Source of the DNA: Nitrospirota bacterium
GTDB taxonomy: Bacteria; Nitrospirota; Thermodesulfovibrionia; UBA6902
DNA: 5,457 bases
Assembly (NCBI GenBank): GCA_015491705.1
Contig: WFVK01000049.1
Location: 1-5,457 of the forward strand
Reading direction: 5' to 3'
Within the stretch, counting starts at the first letter, position 1, and every line of letters begins with the position of its first letter. A model generated the notes under the pieces. That model was given only the letters and a program-made list of their open reading frames with translations, searched no databases and was not told the origin of the DNA. Made by a program: the position numbers and the translations under genes. Positions 1 through 5,197 of this stretch are shown piece after piece.

Positions 1-821
1 ACATATTGCTTCATGTATTCAATATCTTCCAGTGCAGCTACAGCCGCCACCTGGCCCAGGGAGGTGACTGTCTTGAGGTTCTTTACGCGGCAGAAGTTCT
101 TGATGTTCGCCGCGTCACTGACAAGGTAGCCGACCCTCATGCTGGCAATTCCGAACGCCTTTGAAAACGTTCTGGCAACAACAAGATTGGGATACCTTCT
201 TATAAGATCAACGACCGTTACACCGCCAAACTCATAATATGCCTCGTCGACTATTGTCATCACCTGGGGGTATCTTTCCAGCAGGTTCAATATCTGTTCT
301 CTCGACAGGAGGGTGCCGAGCGGATTATTGGGATTGACAAGGTATATCAGCCTGGTCTTCTCGCCGATCAGGCTTTCCACTCTTCCGATATCAAGTGAGA
401 AATCATTCCTGTTGTACTCGCACGTTACGATGCGTCCGCCGCAGACATTCATCGCGATCCTCAGGTTATCGTAGGTGGGAACAGGGACTATTATCTCATC
501 ATCATGATTGATGAATGTCTTGACAATGGTCTCCAGGGCTTCATCAGAACCGTGGGTGGGTAAAATCTCGCCGGCATCGGCTCCGGTGTACTTCGACAGC
601 ATCTCCGTCAACCTGAAACACTCCGGGTCAGGATACCAGTTGAGTTTCTCCCCTTTGATGAAATGCAGCAGCGCCTCTGTTACATTGGGTGAAGGTGGAA
701 TGGTCGTCTCGTTGAAATCGAGTTTGAGTACATCATTGGAGCCGAGCTTTTCAATCTGCCGGTAGACGGAACTCACCTTGTACGGCTGCAGCCCTTCACA
801 ATGTTTGGCTATTTTTATCAT
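1..821 (-). CDS. HisC-like PLP-dependent aminotransferase (fold type I, class I/II), C-terminus cut by window edge
   Basis: I translated this from the minus strand: 273 codons are visible and the gene runs off the left edge. HisC-family hallmarks appear in order: LDFNETTIPPSP (residues 34-45, cf. the N-terminal NEN-PSP motif of HisC), WYPDPE (62-67), HGSDEALE (90-97, PLP phosphate cup), PTYDN (115-119, ring-stacking Tyr117), NPNNPLGT (163-170), VDEAYYEF (191-198, Asp192 to the pyridine nitrogen) and TFSKAFGIASMRVGY (218-232, Schiff-base Lys221 and Arg229). HisC proteins are about 350 aa, so roughly three quarters is present. The family moves amino groups between glutamate and a phosphorylated or aromatic keto substrate in the cytosol. 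The start ATG lies 11 nt after the ligase stop and has no clear Shine-Dalgarno site, which suggests translational coupling. The context (glycosyltransferase and adenylating ligase in the same operon, no other his genes visible) argues for a specialised paralogue rather than the histidine-pathway enzyme. The true substrate is unknown; the fold is near certain. Confidence 0.93.
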   Translation of the reverse strand, partial: MIKIAKHCEGLQPYKVSSVYRQIEKLGSNDVLKLDFNETTIPPSPNVTEALLHFIKGEKLNWYPDPECFRLTEMLSKYTGADAGEILPTHGSDEALETIVKTFINHDDEIIVPVPTYDNLRIAMNVCGGRIVTCEYNRNDFSLDIGRVESLIGEKTRLIYLVNPNNPLGTLLSREQILNLLERYPQVMTIVDEAYYEFGGVTVVDLIRRYPNLVVARTFSKAFGIASMRVGYLVSDAANIKNFCRVKNLKTVTSLGQVAAVAALEDIEYMKQY

Positions 822-832
822 GACCGGTTTTT

Positions 833-2308
833 CTACTGATTGAACTTAAAATCGAGCGTCGAAATACTGTGATGCCTCTTGCCGCGGTATAAAGGAATAT
901 CATCCACGGCTTCCACCTCAAACTTCATATCTTCACCAAGGTACTTTCTGAACTCTTCTATCGCCTCATGCATCTCATCTTCCGTGTAATTTTTATTCTT
1001 TACCACATAAATCTTCGCCTCTCCGAATTTATCCTGTCTGATCTGGAACTTGTCTATTCCCTTCATGTCCTTGACGAAGTGGGGAAAAAATGTGCCTACA
1101 AGATACCTGCCGTTGGTTCCCTGAATAATCGCCTGTATTCTTCCTTCAACATTCTGAATCAGCGGCAGCCCCCTGCCGCATGAACATGACCTGTCTGTAA
1201 ATCTTGCAGTATCTCCGACGCGGTACCTGATAAACGGCGTTGCCAGATTGTTTAAATCCGTAATGACCACTTCGCCGATCTCGCCCTCTTCAACAGGCCT
1301 GCCGTCTTTCAATATCTCCACTACAAGATTCTCGGCGTTTACATGCAGTCCTTCGTGTTTTTCGCATTCATTGGCGATTCCGCTGAACTCCCGGCATCCG
1401 TATTTGTCAAAGACATCACATGAAAAGTGCTTCATCATAAGGTCTCTCGACTTCGGGGTGAGCGTTTGCGAGCTGGAAATTATGGCGTTCACCTTCAGGT
1501 ATATATCGTGTTTCTTCATATATTCCGCCAGGCAGTTGAAAATCTCTGCATATCCGTCCATTACATACGGCTTTTTCTCTTCAATCTCCTGCAAGACTGC
1601 TGGTATGGACTCATCATCAAGCGTGTAAAGCGACATAAATATCCTGTTGAAAAGGAAGGCGTCCCTCTTTTCGATCTCCGGATATTTGTATCCGTCCCCC
1701 GCCGTTGCAAACCAGCACCTCATCTCCCTGTCACCCCATTTCCATCCTGTCCATTCCATAAGTCTCAGGAAGGCGGCAAGGCGGTAATCGAGCTGTTTTT
1801 TGTCACAATTGAATTCAAGAGGCTCAGCCGTGCTCCCGCCTGTATGGACATGAAGCATGGTGCCGGGGTCAAACTCCACATGAGATGTGAGATCATTGTT
1901 TTTTATGTCATCCTTGCTGAGAAGAGGGAATTTCCTCAGGTCATCAACCGTCTTGATATCGGCGGGGGATACGCCGGCTTCATCAAAGCGCTTCCTGTAA
2001 AAGGCAACATTGCCGTATGCATAGTCGATTATTTTTTTTAATTTTTCCGCCTGGAGTTTTAAGATTTCTTCCCTCCTGAGCCACTGTGTCTCTCTCAACT
2101 CCTCCCAGTAATCCATGCTCTCTTTGCCGATAACATAATGATGCAGCGGGAAAAGCTCTTTATACATCTCAAGAGGGAAAGGCACCCCCATTTTATCCAC
2201 CCAGGTGACATTATCACCGTAATATGAGGCCCTCATCCGTCTGAAGATCTCTTCATCCCTTTTTTTCATCTCTTCATGTGTCATTCCGAGGACACCCTCT
2301 TTTATCAT
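833..2308 (-). CDS. PaaK/CapK-like AMP-forming acyl ligase (phenylacetate-CoA ligase family)
   Basis: 491 aa. Adenylate-forming superfamily signatures are visible: HTGGSTAEP (155-163, phosphate-binding loop), KYGCRE (302-307, the YGxTE-like A5 motif), GEIGEVVIT (342-350), RYRVGDTARF (361-370, the YRTGD-like motif with Asp366), CSCGRGLP (375-382), EGR (388-390, hinge region) and RGKRHH (475-480, candidate C-terminal catalytic Lys477). Cys315, His318 or His322, Cys375 and Cys377 may form a structural metal site, as PaaK relatives have a similar Cys/His arrangement. The family activates a carboxylate as acyl-AMP, usually passing it to CoA. CapK-type members are frequent in capsule and exopolysaccharide loci, and their substrates are mostly unknown. 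About 65 charged residues precede the usual family beginning (DYWEELRETQW, from 66). I chose the ATG at 2308 because a strong SD lies 7 nt upstream and it sits 2 nt after the previous gene's stop. An ATG 30 nt further upstream would overlap that gene and has no such site. Confidence 0.92.
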   Translation of the reverse strand: MIKEGVLGMTHEEMKKRDEEIFRRMRASYYGDNVTWVDKMGVPFPLEMYKELFPLHHYVIGKESMDYWEELRETQWLRREEILKLQAEKLKKIIDYAYGNVAFYRKRFDEAGVSPADIKTVDDLRKFPLLSKDDIKNNDLTSHVEFDPGTMLHVHTGGSTAEPLEFNCDKKQLDYRLAAFLRLMEWTGWKWGDREMRCWFATAGDGYKYPEIEKRDAFLFNRIFMSLYTLDDESIPAVLQEIEEKKPYVMDGYAEIFNCLAEYMKKHDIYLKVNAIISSSQTLTPKSRDLMMKHFSCDVFDKYGCREFSGIANECEKHEGLHVNAENLVVEILKDGRPVEEGEIGEVVITDLNNLATPFIRYRVGDTARFTDRSCSCGRGLPLIQNVEGRIQAIIQGTNGRYLVGTFFPHFVKDMKGIDKFQIRQDKFGEAKIYVVKNKNYTEDEMHEAIEEFRKYLGEDMKFEVEAVDDIPLYRGKRHHSISTLDFKFNQ

Positions 2309-2310
2309 CG

Positions 2311-3039
2311 TTATCCCTCCCTTTTGTAGCGCGGCCATATCCTGTATTCCAGGATTGCCTTGGGAATATCCAGCAATACCTTGCCTATTGAAACCAGGGG
2401 TAGTTTTATAAATGATTCGCCTGCATGACGGTTATAAAATATTACCGGAACCTCTTCGACACGATATCCTTTTGTACAGGCGGAAATCACTATGAATGTC
2501 TGGAAGTAAAAGTAGTTCATCCTGTGCTGTATAATCTCGGCGAACAGGTCTCTTTTAGTAATAAGAAATCCCGACTTCGGGTCATGGAGATTAACGGCAA
2601 AGCATTTCCTTAGAAGCTTGGCAAGACCGATGCTTGCAAAAATACGGAAGAAATCGTAGGTTTCAGACCCCCTCCGCCATCCCTGAACCATATCGATTTG
2701 CGGGTCACTCAGCAGTTTGCTTCGCAGCTTTATTATGTCCTCGGGCGCGTACTGGAGATCGGCATCGGTAATCACCACATACTCACCCGCTGCTGCATCC
2801 AGGCCCGTTTTCCATGCAGCAGGTATCCCGCGGTTTACTTCATGCGTGCATCCGGTTACGTTTTCAAATCGTTGCTGAACACTGTCTATCTTATCCTGCG
2901 TACCGTCGGTGCTTCCGTCATTTACCAAAATGATCTCTCCCCTTACACGGGATTTCCTGAATACCGCCAGTATTCTCTCAACCAGTATATCTATATTATT
3001 TTCCTCGTTATAACAGGGAATAATAACACTCAATTCCAT
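2311..3039 (-). CDS. Family 2 glycosyltransferase, polyprenyl-phosphate sugar synthase (DPM1-like) type
   Basis: 242 aa, with the GT-A fold of GT2 enzymes: SVIIPCYNEENN (4-15), VNDGSTDGT (39-47), GEYVVITDADLQYAPED (85-101, with the DAD metal-binding motif Asp92/Asp94), DPKSGF (153-158) and RHAGESF (204-210), which resembles the conserved GxS element near the active site of DPM1 enzymes. No convincing membrane segment is present, so it is probably a soluble or peripheral protein, as bacterial DPM1-like enzymes of about 240 aa usually are. Such enzymes transfer a sugar (Man, Glc or similar) from a nucleotide donor to undecaprenyl or dolichyl phosphate at the cytoplasmic face. It is the first gene of a tight three-gene minus-strand operon. 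The chosen ATG has only a weak AGG at about 7 nt, whereas a much stronger SD precedes an in-frame ATG-TGA pair 21 nt upstream (annotated separately). Donor sugar and acceptor cannot be read from the sequence. Confidence 0.93.
   Translation of the reverse strand: MELSVIIPCYNEENNIDILVERILAVFRKSRVRGEIILVNDGSTDGTQDKIDSVQQRFENVTGCTHEVNRGIPAAWKTGLDAAAGEYVVITDADLQYAPEDIIKLRSKLLSDPQIDMVQGWRRGSETYDFFRIFASIGLAKLLRKCFAVNLHDPKSGFLITKRDLFAEIIQHRMNYFYFQTFIVISACTKGYRVEEVPVIFYNRHAGESFIKLPLVSIGKVLLDIPKAILEYRIWPRYKREG
2315..2321 (-). promoter_or_regulatory. Strong Shine-Dalgarno site of the ligase gene
   Basis: The minus strand reads GGGAGGG, with its core 7 nt before the ATG at 2308. It lies inside the last codons of the glycosyltransferase gene, whose TAA stop is 2 nt from this ATG. 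The site decides the ligase start and implies that ribosomes finishing the glycosyltransferase are passed directly to the ligase. Confidence 0.85.
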
Positions 3040-3054
3040 ATTGTTACCTGAATA

Positions 3055-3073
3055 TCACATAAGAACACCTCCC
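3055..3073 (-). promoter_or_regulatory. SD plus start-stop pair (ATG-TGA) upstream of the GT2 gene
   Basis: The minus strand carries GGGAGGT (3073-3067), a 6-nt spacer, ATG (3060-3058) and immediately TGA (3057-3055). The pair is in the same reading frame as the glycosyltransferase ATG 21 nt downstream, with five sense codons between the TGA and that ATG. The SD is far better than that of the annotated start. Either it is a minimal ORF from which ribosomes stop and re-initiate, or the second codon of an originally longer gene has become a stop. The sequence alone does not decide between these. Confidence 0.5.
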
Positions 3074-3153
3074 GATGCCGTTTCTGGAAACTGGAAGAAG
3101 CAGGAAGATTGATAATTGCAAATATTTTTTTGTAATATGAAGAATTCGGCATC
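3074..3153 (-). repeat. Inverted repeat in the GT2 operon leader, abutting the SD
   Basis: GATGCCG (3074-3080) and CGGCATC (3147-3153) are perfect 7-nt inverted copies separated by 66 nt. In the minus-strand transcript the second arm ends directly before the GGGAGG SD at 3073. The loop contains a CU-rich stretch (complement of about 3091-3109) with CUUCC elements that could weakly pair with that SD. It is a candidate leader RNA structure; no known riboswitch class was recognised. Confidence 0.35.
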
Positions 3154-3232
3154 TGGTGAATCCGGAATCTGAACGAAATCCCTCTACAACAGTCAAGCTC
3201 TCAGCGGAGTTGATTACCAAAAGATATTTTAA

Positions 3233-3262
3233 ACTATAACACAAAAAATCCGAACAATTCAA
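3233..3262 (-). promoter_or_regulatory. Predicted sigma70-type promoter of the GT2-ligase-aminotransferase operon
   Basis: On the minus strand TTGAAT (-35, 3262-3257) is followed by an 18-nt spacer and TATAGT (-10, 3238-3233), preceded by TG one base upstream (extended -10). The predicted start at about 3226 leaves a leader of about 187 nt before the glycosyltransferase ATG. The match is by eye against TTGACA/TATAAT. Confidence 0.55.
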
Positions 3263-3275
3263 TTTTAGCGGCTTG

Positions 3276-3305
3276 CGGGGGTAAATATCCGGTTGAAAAA
3301 CCCCG
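3276..3305. repeat. GC-rich inverted repeat spanning the plus promoter -35
   Basis: GGGGT (3278-3282) and ACCCC (3300-3304) are inverted copies separated by 17 nt; a shifted register CGGGG/CCCCG (3276-3280/3301-3305) also pairs. The TTGAAA -35 element of the plus-strand promoter lies in the loop. No T-run follows either side, so it is not an intrinsic terminator. A regulator binding site is possible but the arms are short. Confidence 0.3.
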
Positions 3306-3322
3306 AATATATTTGATATACT
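3293..3322 (+). promoter_or_regulatory. Predicted sigma70-type promoter of the membrane glycosyltransferase gene
   Basis: TTGAAA (-35, 3293-3298), an 18-nt spacer and TATACT (-10, 3317-3322) each match the consensus at five of six positions, with a TGA extended -10 directly upstream. The predicted start near 3329 gives a leader of about 163 nt. It faces away from the minus-strand promoter, with 30 bp between the two -35 hexamers. Confidence 0.6.
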
Positions 3323-3350
3323 TTGTTGATGTCATCCCGTCAGAGATAGT

Positions 3351-3371
3351 GGGAAGCAGATTATGTCTTAA
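3351..3371 (+). promoter_or_regulatory. SD-preceded two-codon ORF in the plus leader
   Basis: GGGAAG (3351-3356), a 6-nt spacer, then ATG TCT TAA (3363-3371) near the 5' end of the predicted leader of the membrane glycosyltransferase. It could be a minimal leader ORF, but such short combinations arise easily by chance. It is listed because a similar element precedes the divergent gene. Confidence 0.25.
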
Positions 3372-3386
3372 CACCGCGTAACAGTA

Positions 3387-3437
3387 ACAGGCGATATTTC
3401 TTATTGGTGCAGGCGGTAAGGTACTGATCGCCGCTGT
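3387..3437 (+). promoter_or_regulatory. Possible bistable leader RNA structure
   Basis: ATCGCC (3427-3432) can pair perfectly with GGCGAT (3390-3395), with an outer ACA/TGT extension (3387-3389/3435-3437) across a 2-nt bulge. It can also pair with GGCGGT (3412-3417) using one G-U pair and a 9-nt loop. The two options exclude each other because CAGGCGAT and CAGGCGGT are near-identical direct repeats 22 nt apart. The structure lies 56 nt or more before the ATG, so a direct effect on the start site is not obvious. No known riboswitch family was recognised. Confidence 0.3.
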
Positions 3438-3492
3438 CTCAACCTGAAATTTTTTCGATACCCTGTAAGAGCCAGTATCAAGTAAGCACGGC

Positions 3493-5094
3493 ATGAAAAA
3501 ACAGACTATTTTCTGGGCAGCCCTCCTGATATATTCACTTATAACCATCTTTACTTACAAGTATGAACGCCTGCTCGGCGACACGATTCTGCTTCTGGAT
3601 ATTGCCGAAAAGTACGTGAGAGGCGATTTCTGGGATGCTGTCAACGGGATGTGGGGACCGCTCTTTTCCTGGCTGCTGGTTCCGTTCTTATATCTTGGCT
3701 CATCTCACGTATTTGCAGTAAACGCCCTGCATGTAATCATAGGATGCCTGATTATTGCGGGTGTAAGGAGACTGTCCTTCAGATTCGAGATGAGCGAGGG
3801 TATCAGGAACATCATTTTGCTGTGCATGGTTCCGATCCTTCTGTATGCCTCATTAATCGCACCCCATGATTTTGTGCTTTTATGCATTCTTGTTTATTAC
3901 CTGAGCATAGTCTTTAAAGAAGACTACGCGGGGAACGTTTATAACGGCATCCTGAGCGGGGCGCTGGGCTCACTTGCATACTTTGCCAAGCCGTTCGGCT
4001 TTCCGTTTTTCATATCACACTTTCTGATGATAAATACATTGCATTATTTCAAGGCCGGGACAAAACCCGTCAAAAGGAATATCCTGAGGAACTTCTTTGC
4101 GGGGATGGCGTTGTTTGCCGTTATAAGCAGTGTGTGGATTATCCTGCTGAGCACCAAATACCATTATCTTACATTCAGCACGGCCGGTAAGCATAATTTC
4201 GGCATATTGAGTCCCCAGGCAAAAGGGGAAGGCAAGGAAAAGGGCCTCCCTATCTTTACCGAAGGTTTTTTTGAACCGCCCAATAAAACGGCCCGCGTTA
4301 TATGGGAAGACGCCACCTATCTGAACGTAAAATCATGGAGCCCTCTTGAATCATGGGGCCATTTCAAATATTTTATATCAGGGATACTCCTTAAGAATCT
4401 CTCCCAGCTTATCAAGATACTCGGATCTTTCTCTCAACTATCCGTCGCCGTTATCATCATGGCTGTGCTGTTGTGCGTGGGGCCCGTCAGGGAATTATTA
4501 ACCCGCAAGAGCGTACTGGTTTTCCCCCTGTCAACCATGGCATTATACGCCGGCGGATATGGCGTGATGCATTATGAGCCGCGGTACTTATGGATTGTCA
4601 ACATCCTGCTGCTCCTTATGGGAGGGCACCTGCTGAATATACTGTTCCGGAATGAATTTTTCAACAGGACAAGAAAAAACATACTCGTTATCTTTTTCGC
4701 TCTGTCGTTTCTCGTAGTGCCCGTAAGATATATAATTCACAGGGGCGATTCCGGAGAGAGAATTCATAATCTGGCGTCGGTGTTGAAAAACAGATACAAC
4801 ATACAGGGGAAAATCGCCTCCAACAGGAAGTATGTTTCTACAAACCAGGCGTGGTATAACAGCTACTGGCTGACATATTTCCTTAATACCAGATACTACG
4901 GCCAGGCAAAGGAGAATATCAGCGGCAGTGAGCTGGAAAGCGAGCTGAAAAAATTCGGCATTGACTATTACCTTGTGTGGGGCGATCATCCGGATATACC
5001 CGACTTTTTGTCAAATTATAAAGAAGTGACAGGCGGGGAAATCCCGGGCCTGAAGGTTTATTCCCTGAAAGAAGGCCCTGCGGATAACCGCTGA
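3493..5094 (+). CDS. Polytopic membrane protein, GT-C-type (ArnT/PMT, GT39-like) glycosyltransferase
   Basis: 533 aa with roughly 10-12 hydrophobic segments: about 4-21, 57-75, 76-92, 105-122, 123-141, 151-182 (probably two), 200-220, 316-332, 340-357, 366-385 and 397-413. A hydrophilic tail of about 120 residues (414-533) follows. The first loop after TM1 carries GDT with Asp30 and the WGPLFSWLLVP stretch (54-64), as in GT-C enzymes whose first external loop holds the catalytic acidic residue. HYEPRY (360-365), before a late membrane helix, resembles the ExRY motif of GT39-like proteins. A long loop, about 222-315, would be periplasmic. GT-C enzymes transfer sugars from polyprenyl-phosphate donors on the outer face of the inner membrane, which fits the divergent DPM1-like GT2 gene. 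The ATG is the first start after an in-frame TAA at 3466-3468; its ribosome site is weak. It could instead be a glycan-locus membrane protein without transferase activity. Membrane nature is certain, enzymatic role probable. Confidence 0.85.
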   Translation: MKKQTIFWAALLIYSLITIFTYKYERLLGDTILLLDIAEKYVRGDFWDAVNGMWGPLFSWLLVPFLYLGSSHVFAVNALHVIIGCLIIAGVRRLSFRFEMSEGIRNIILLCMVPILLYASLIAPHDFVLLCILVYYLSIVFKEDYAGNVYNGILSGALGSLAYFAKPFGFPFFISHFLMINTLHYFKAGTKPVKRNILRNFFAGMALFAVISSVWIILLSTKYHYLTFSTAGKHNFGILSPQAKGEGKEKGLPIFTEGFFEPPNKTARVIWEDATYLNVKSWSPLESWGHFKYFISGILLKNLSQLIKILGSFSQLSVAVIIMAVLLCVGPVRELLTRKSVLVFPLSTMALYAGGYGVMHYEPRYLWIVNILLLLMGGHLLNILFRNEFFNRTRKNILVIFFALSFLVVPVRYIIHRGDSGERIHNLASVLKNRYNIQGKIASNRKYVSTNQAWYNSYWLTYFLNTRYYGQAKENISGSELESELKKFGIDYYLVWGDHPDIPDFLSNYKEVTGGEIPGLKVYSLKEGPADNR

Positions 5095-5116
5095 GACACT
5101 GTTCCTTTCAGGCGGT

Positions 5117-5124
5117 CCCCCCCC
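5117..5124 (+). repeat. Homopolymeric C8 tract
   Basis: Eight consecutive C residues lie in the spacer between the membrane glycosyltransferase and the ATPase, flanked by GGT and TGACC. Such runs can slip in replication or sequencing. It is outside any recognised coding sequence, so length changes would matter only for leader structure or transcription. Confidence 0.6.
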
Positions 5125-5128
5125 TGAC

Positions 5129-5148
5129 CTTCCCGGCAAATGGGGAAG
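5129..5148 (+). promoter_or_regulatory. Hairpin over the SD of the short ORF before the ATPase
   Basis: CTTCCC (5129-5134) and GGGAAG (5143-5148) form a perfect 6-bp stem with an 8-nt loop. The 3' arm is the purine-rich ribosome site of the 14-codon ORF starting at 5153. No U-tract follows, so it is unlikely to be an intrinsic terminator, and read-through from the glycosyltransferase into the ATPase gene is plausible. Confidence 0.4.
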
Positions 5149-5152
5149 CGAC

Positions 5153-5197
5153 ATGGTTACAGAGAATTACGAGGCATATTTTAACGCCCATGTATAA
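5153..5197 (+). CDS. Possible 14-codon leader ORF overlapping the ATPase start
   Basis: ATG at 5153 follows GGGGAAG at a 4-nt spacing and encodes MVTENYEAYFNAHV before TAA at 5195-5197. It overlaps the first codons of the ATPase by 8 nt in another frame. The ATPase ATG has no good SD of its own (a GAGG lies about 15 nt away), so ribosomes ending here could re-initiate at 5190. The peptide has no recognisable homology. It could be a chance ORF; support is positional only. Confidence 0.3.
   Translation: MVTENYEAYFNAHV

Larger units (their letters stand above)
3040..3492. other. Non-coding divergent control region
   Basis: This 453-nt gap separates the minus-strand operon from the plus-strand membrane glycosyltransferase. 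No coding sequence is convincing: the open frames here lack good ribosome sites, low-complexity-free domains or recognisable motifs, and they run across the promoters. The centre is AT-rich, with a GC-rich island at about 3269-3282 between two outward-facing promoters. The flanks would be mRNA leaders of roughly 160-190 nt containing inverted repeats and minimal ORFs, listed separately. Confidence 0.75.

Noticed and set aside
508..765. Plus-strand open frame of 85 codons opposite the aminotransferase
   Set aside because: The opposite strand encodes the conserved HisC-like N-terminus in full, so this is a shadow frame.
1248..2041. Plus-strand open frames opposite the ligase gene
   Set aside because: They are antisense shadows of a gene with clear family motifs; the translations are low in motif content and have no ribosome sites.
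2309..2338. Upstream ATG giving the ligase ten extra residues
   Set aside because: It lies inside the glycosyltransferase coding region without a comparable ribosome site, whereas the ATG at 2308 has a strong SD at ideal spacing.
3124..3134. T-rich run as an intrinsic terminator
   Set aside because: No GC-rich hairpin precedes it on either strand, and both flanking genes are divergent, so no transcript needs to end here.
3330..3492. Known riboswitch (e.g. GEMM c-di-GMP) in the GT-C leader
   Set aside because: The conserved cores of the classes I can recall are not present; only unassigned short pairings are visible.
3044..3548. Two overlapping minus-strand open frames (3044-3262 and 3234-3548) in the divergent region
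   Set aside because: They have no good ribosome sites and no recognisable domain. They run across both predicted promoters, and the second overlaps the start of the membrane protein antisense. Composition looks like translated leader DNA.
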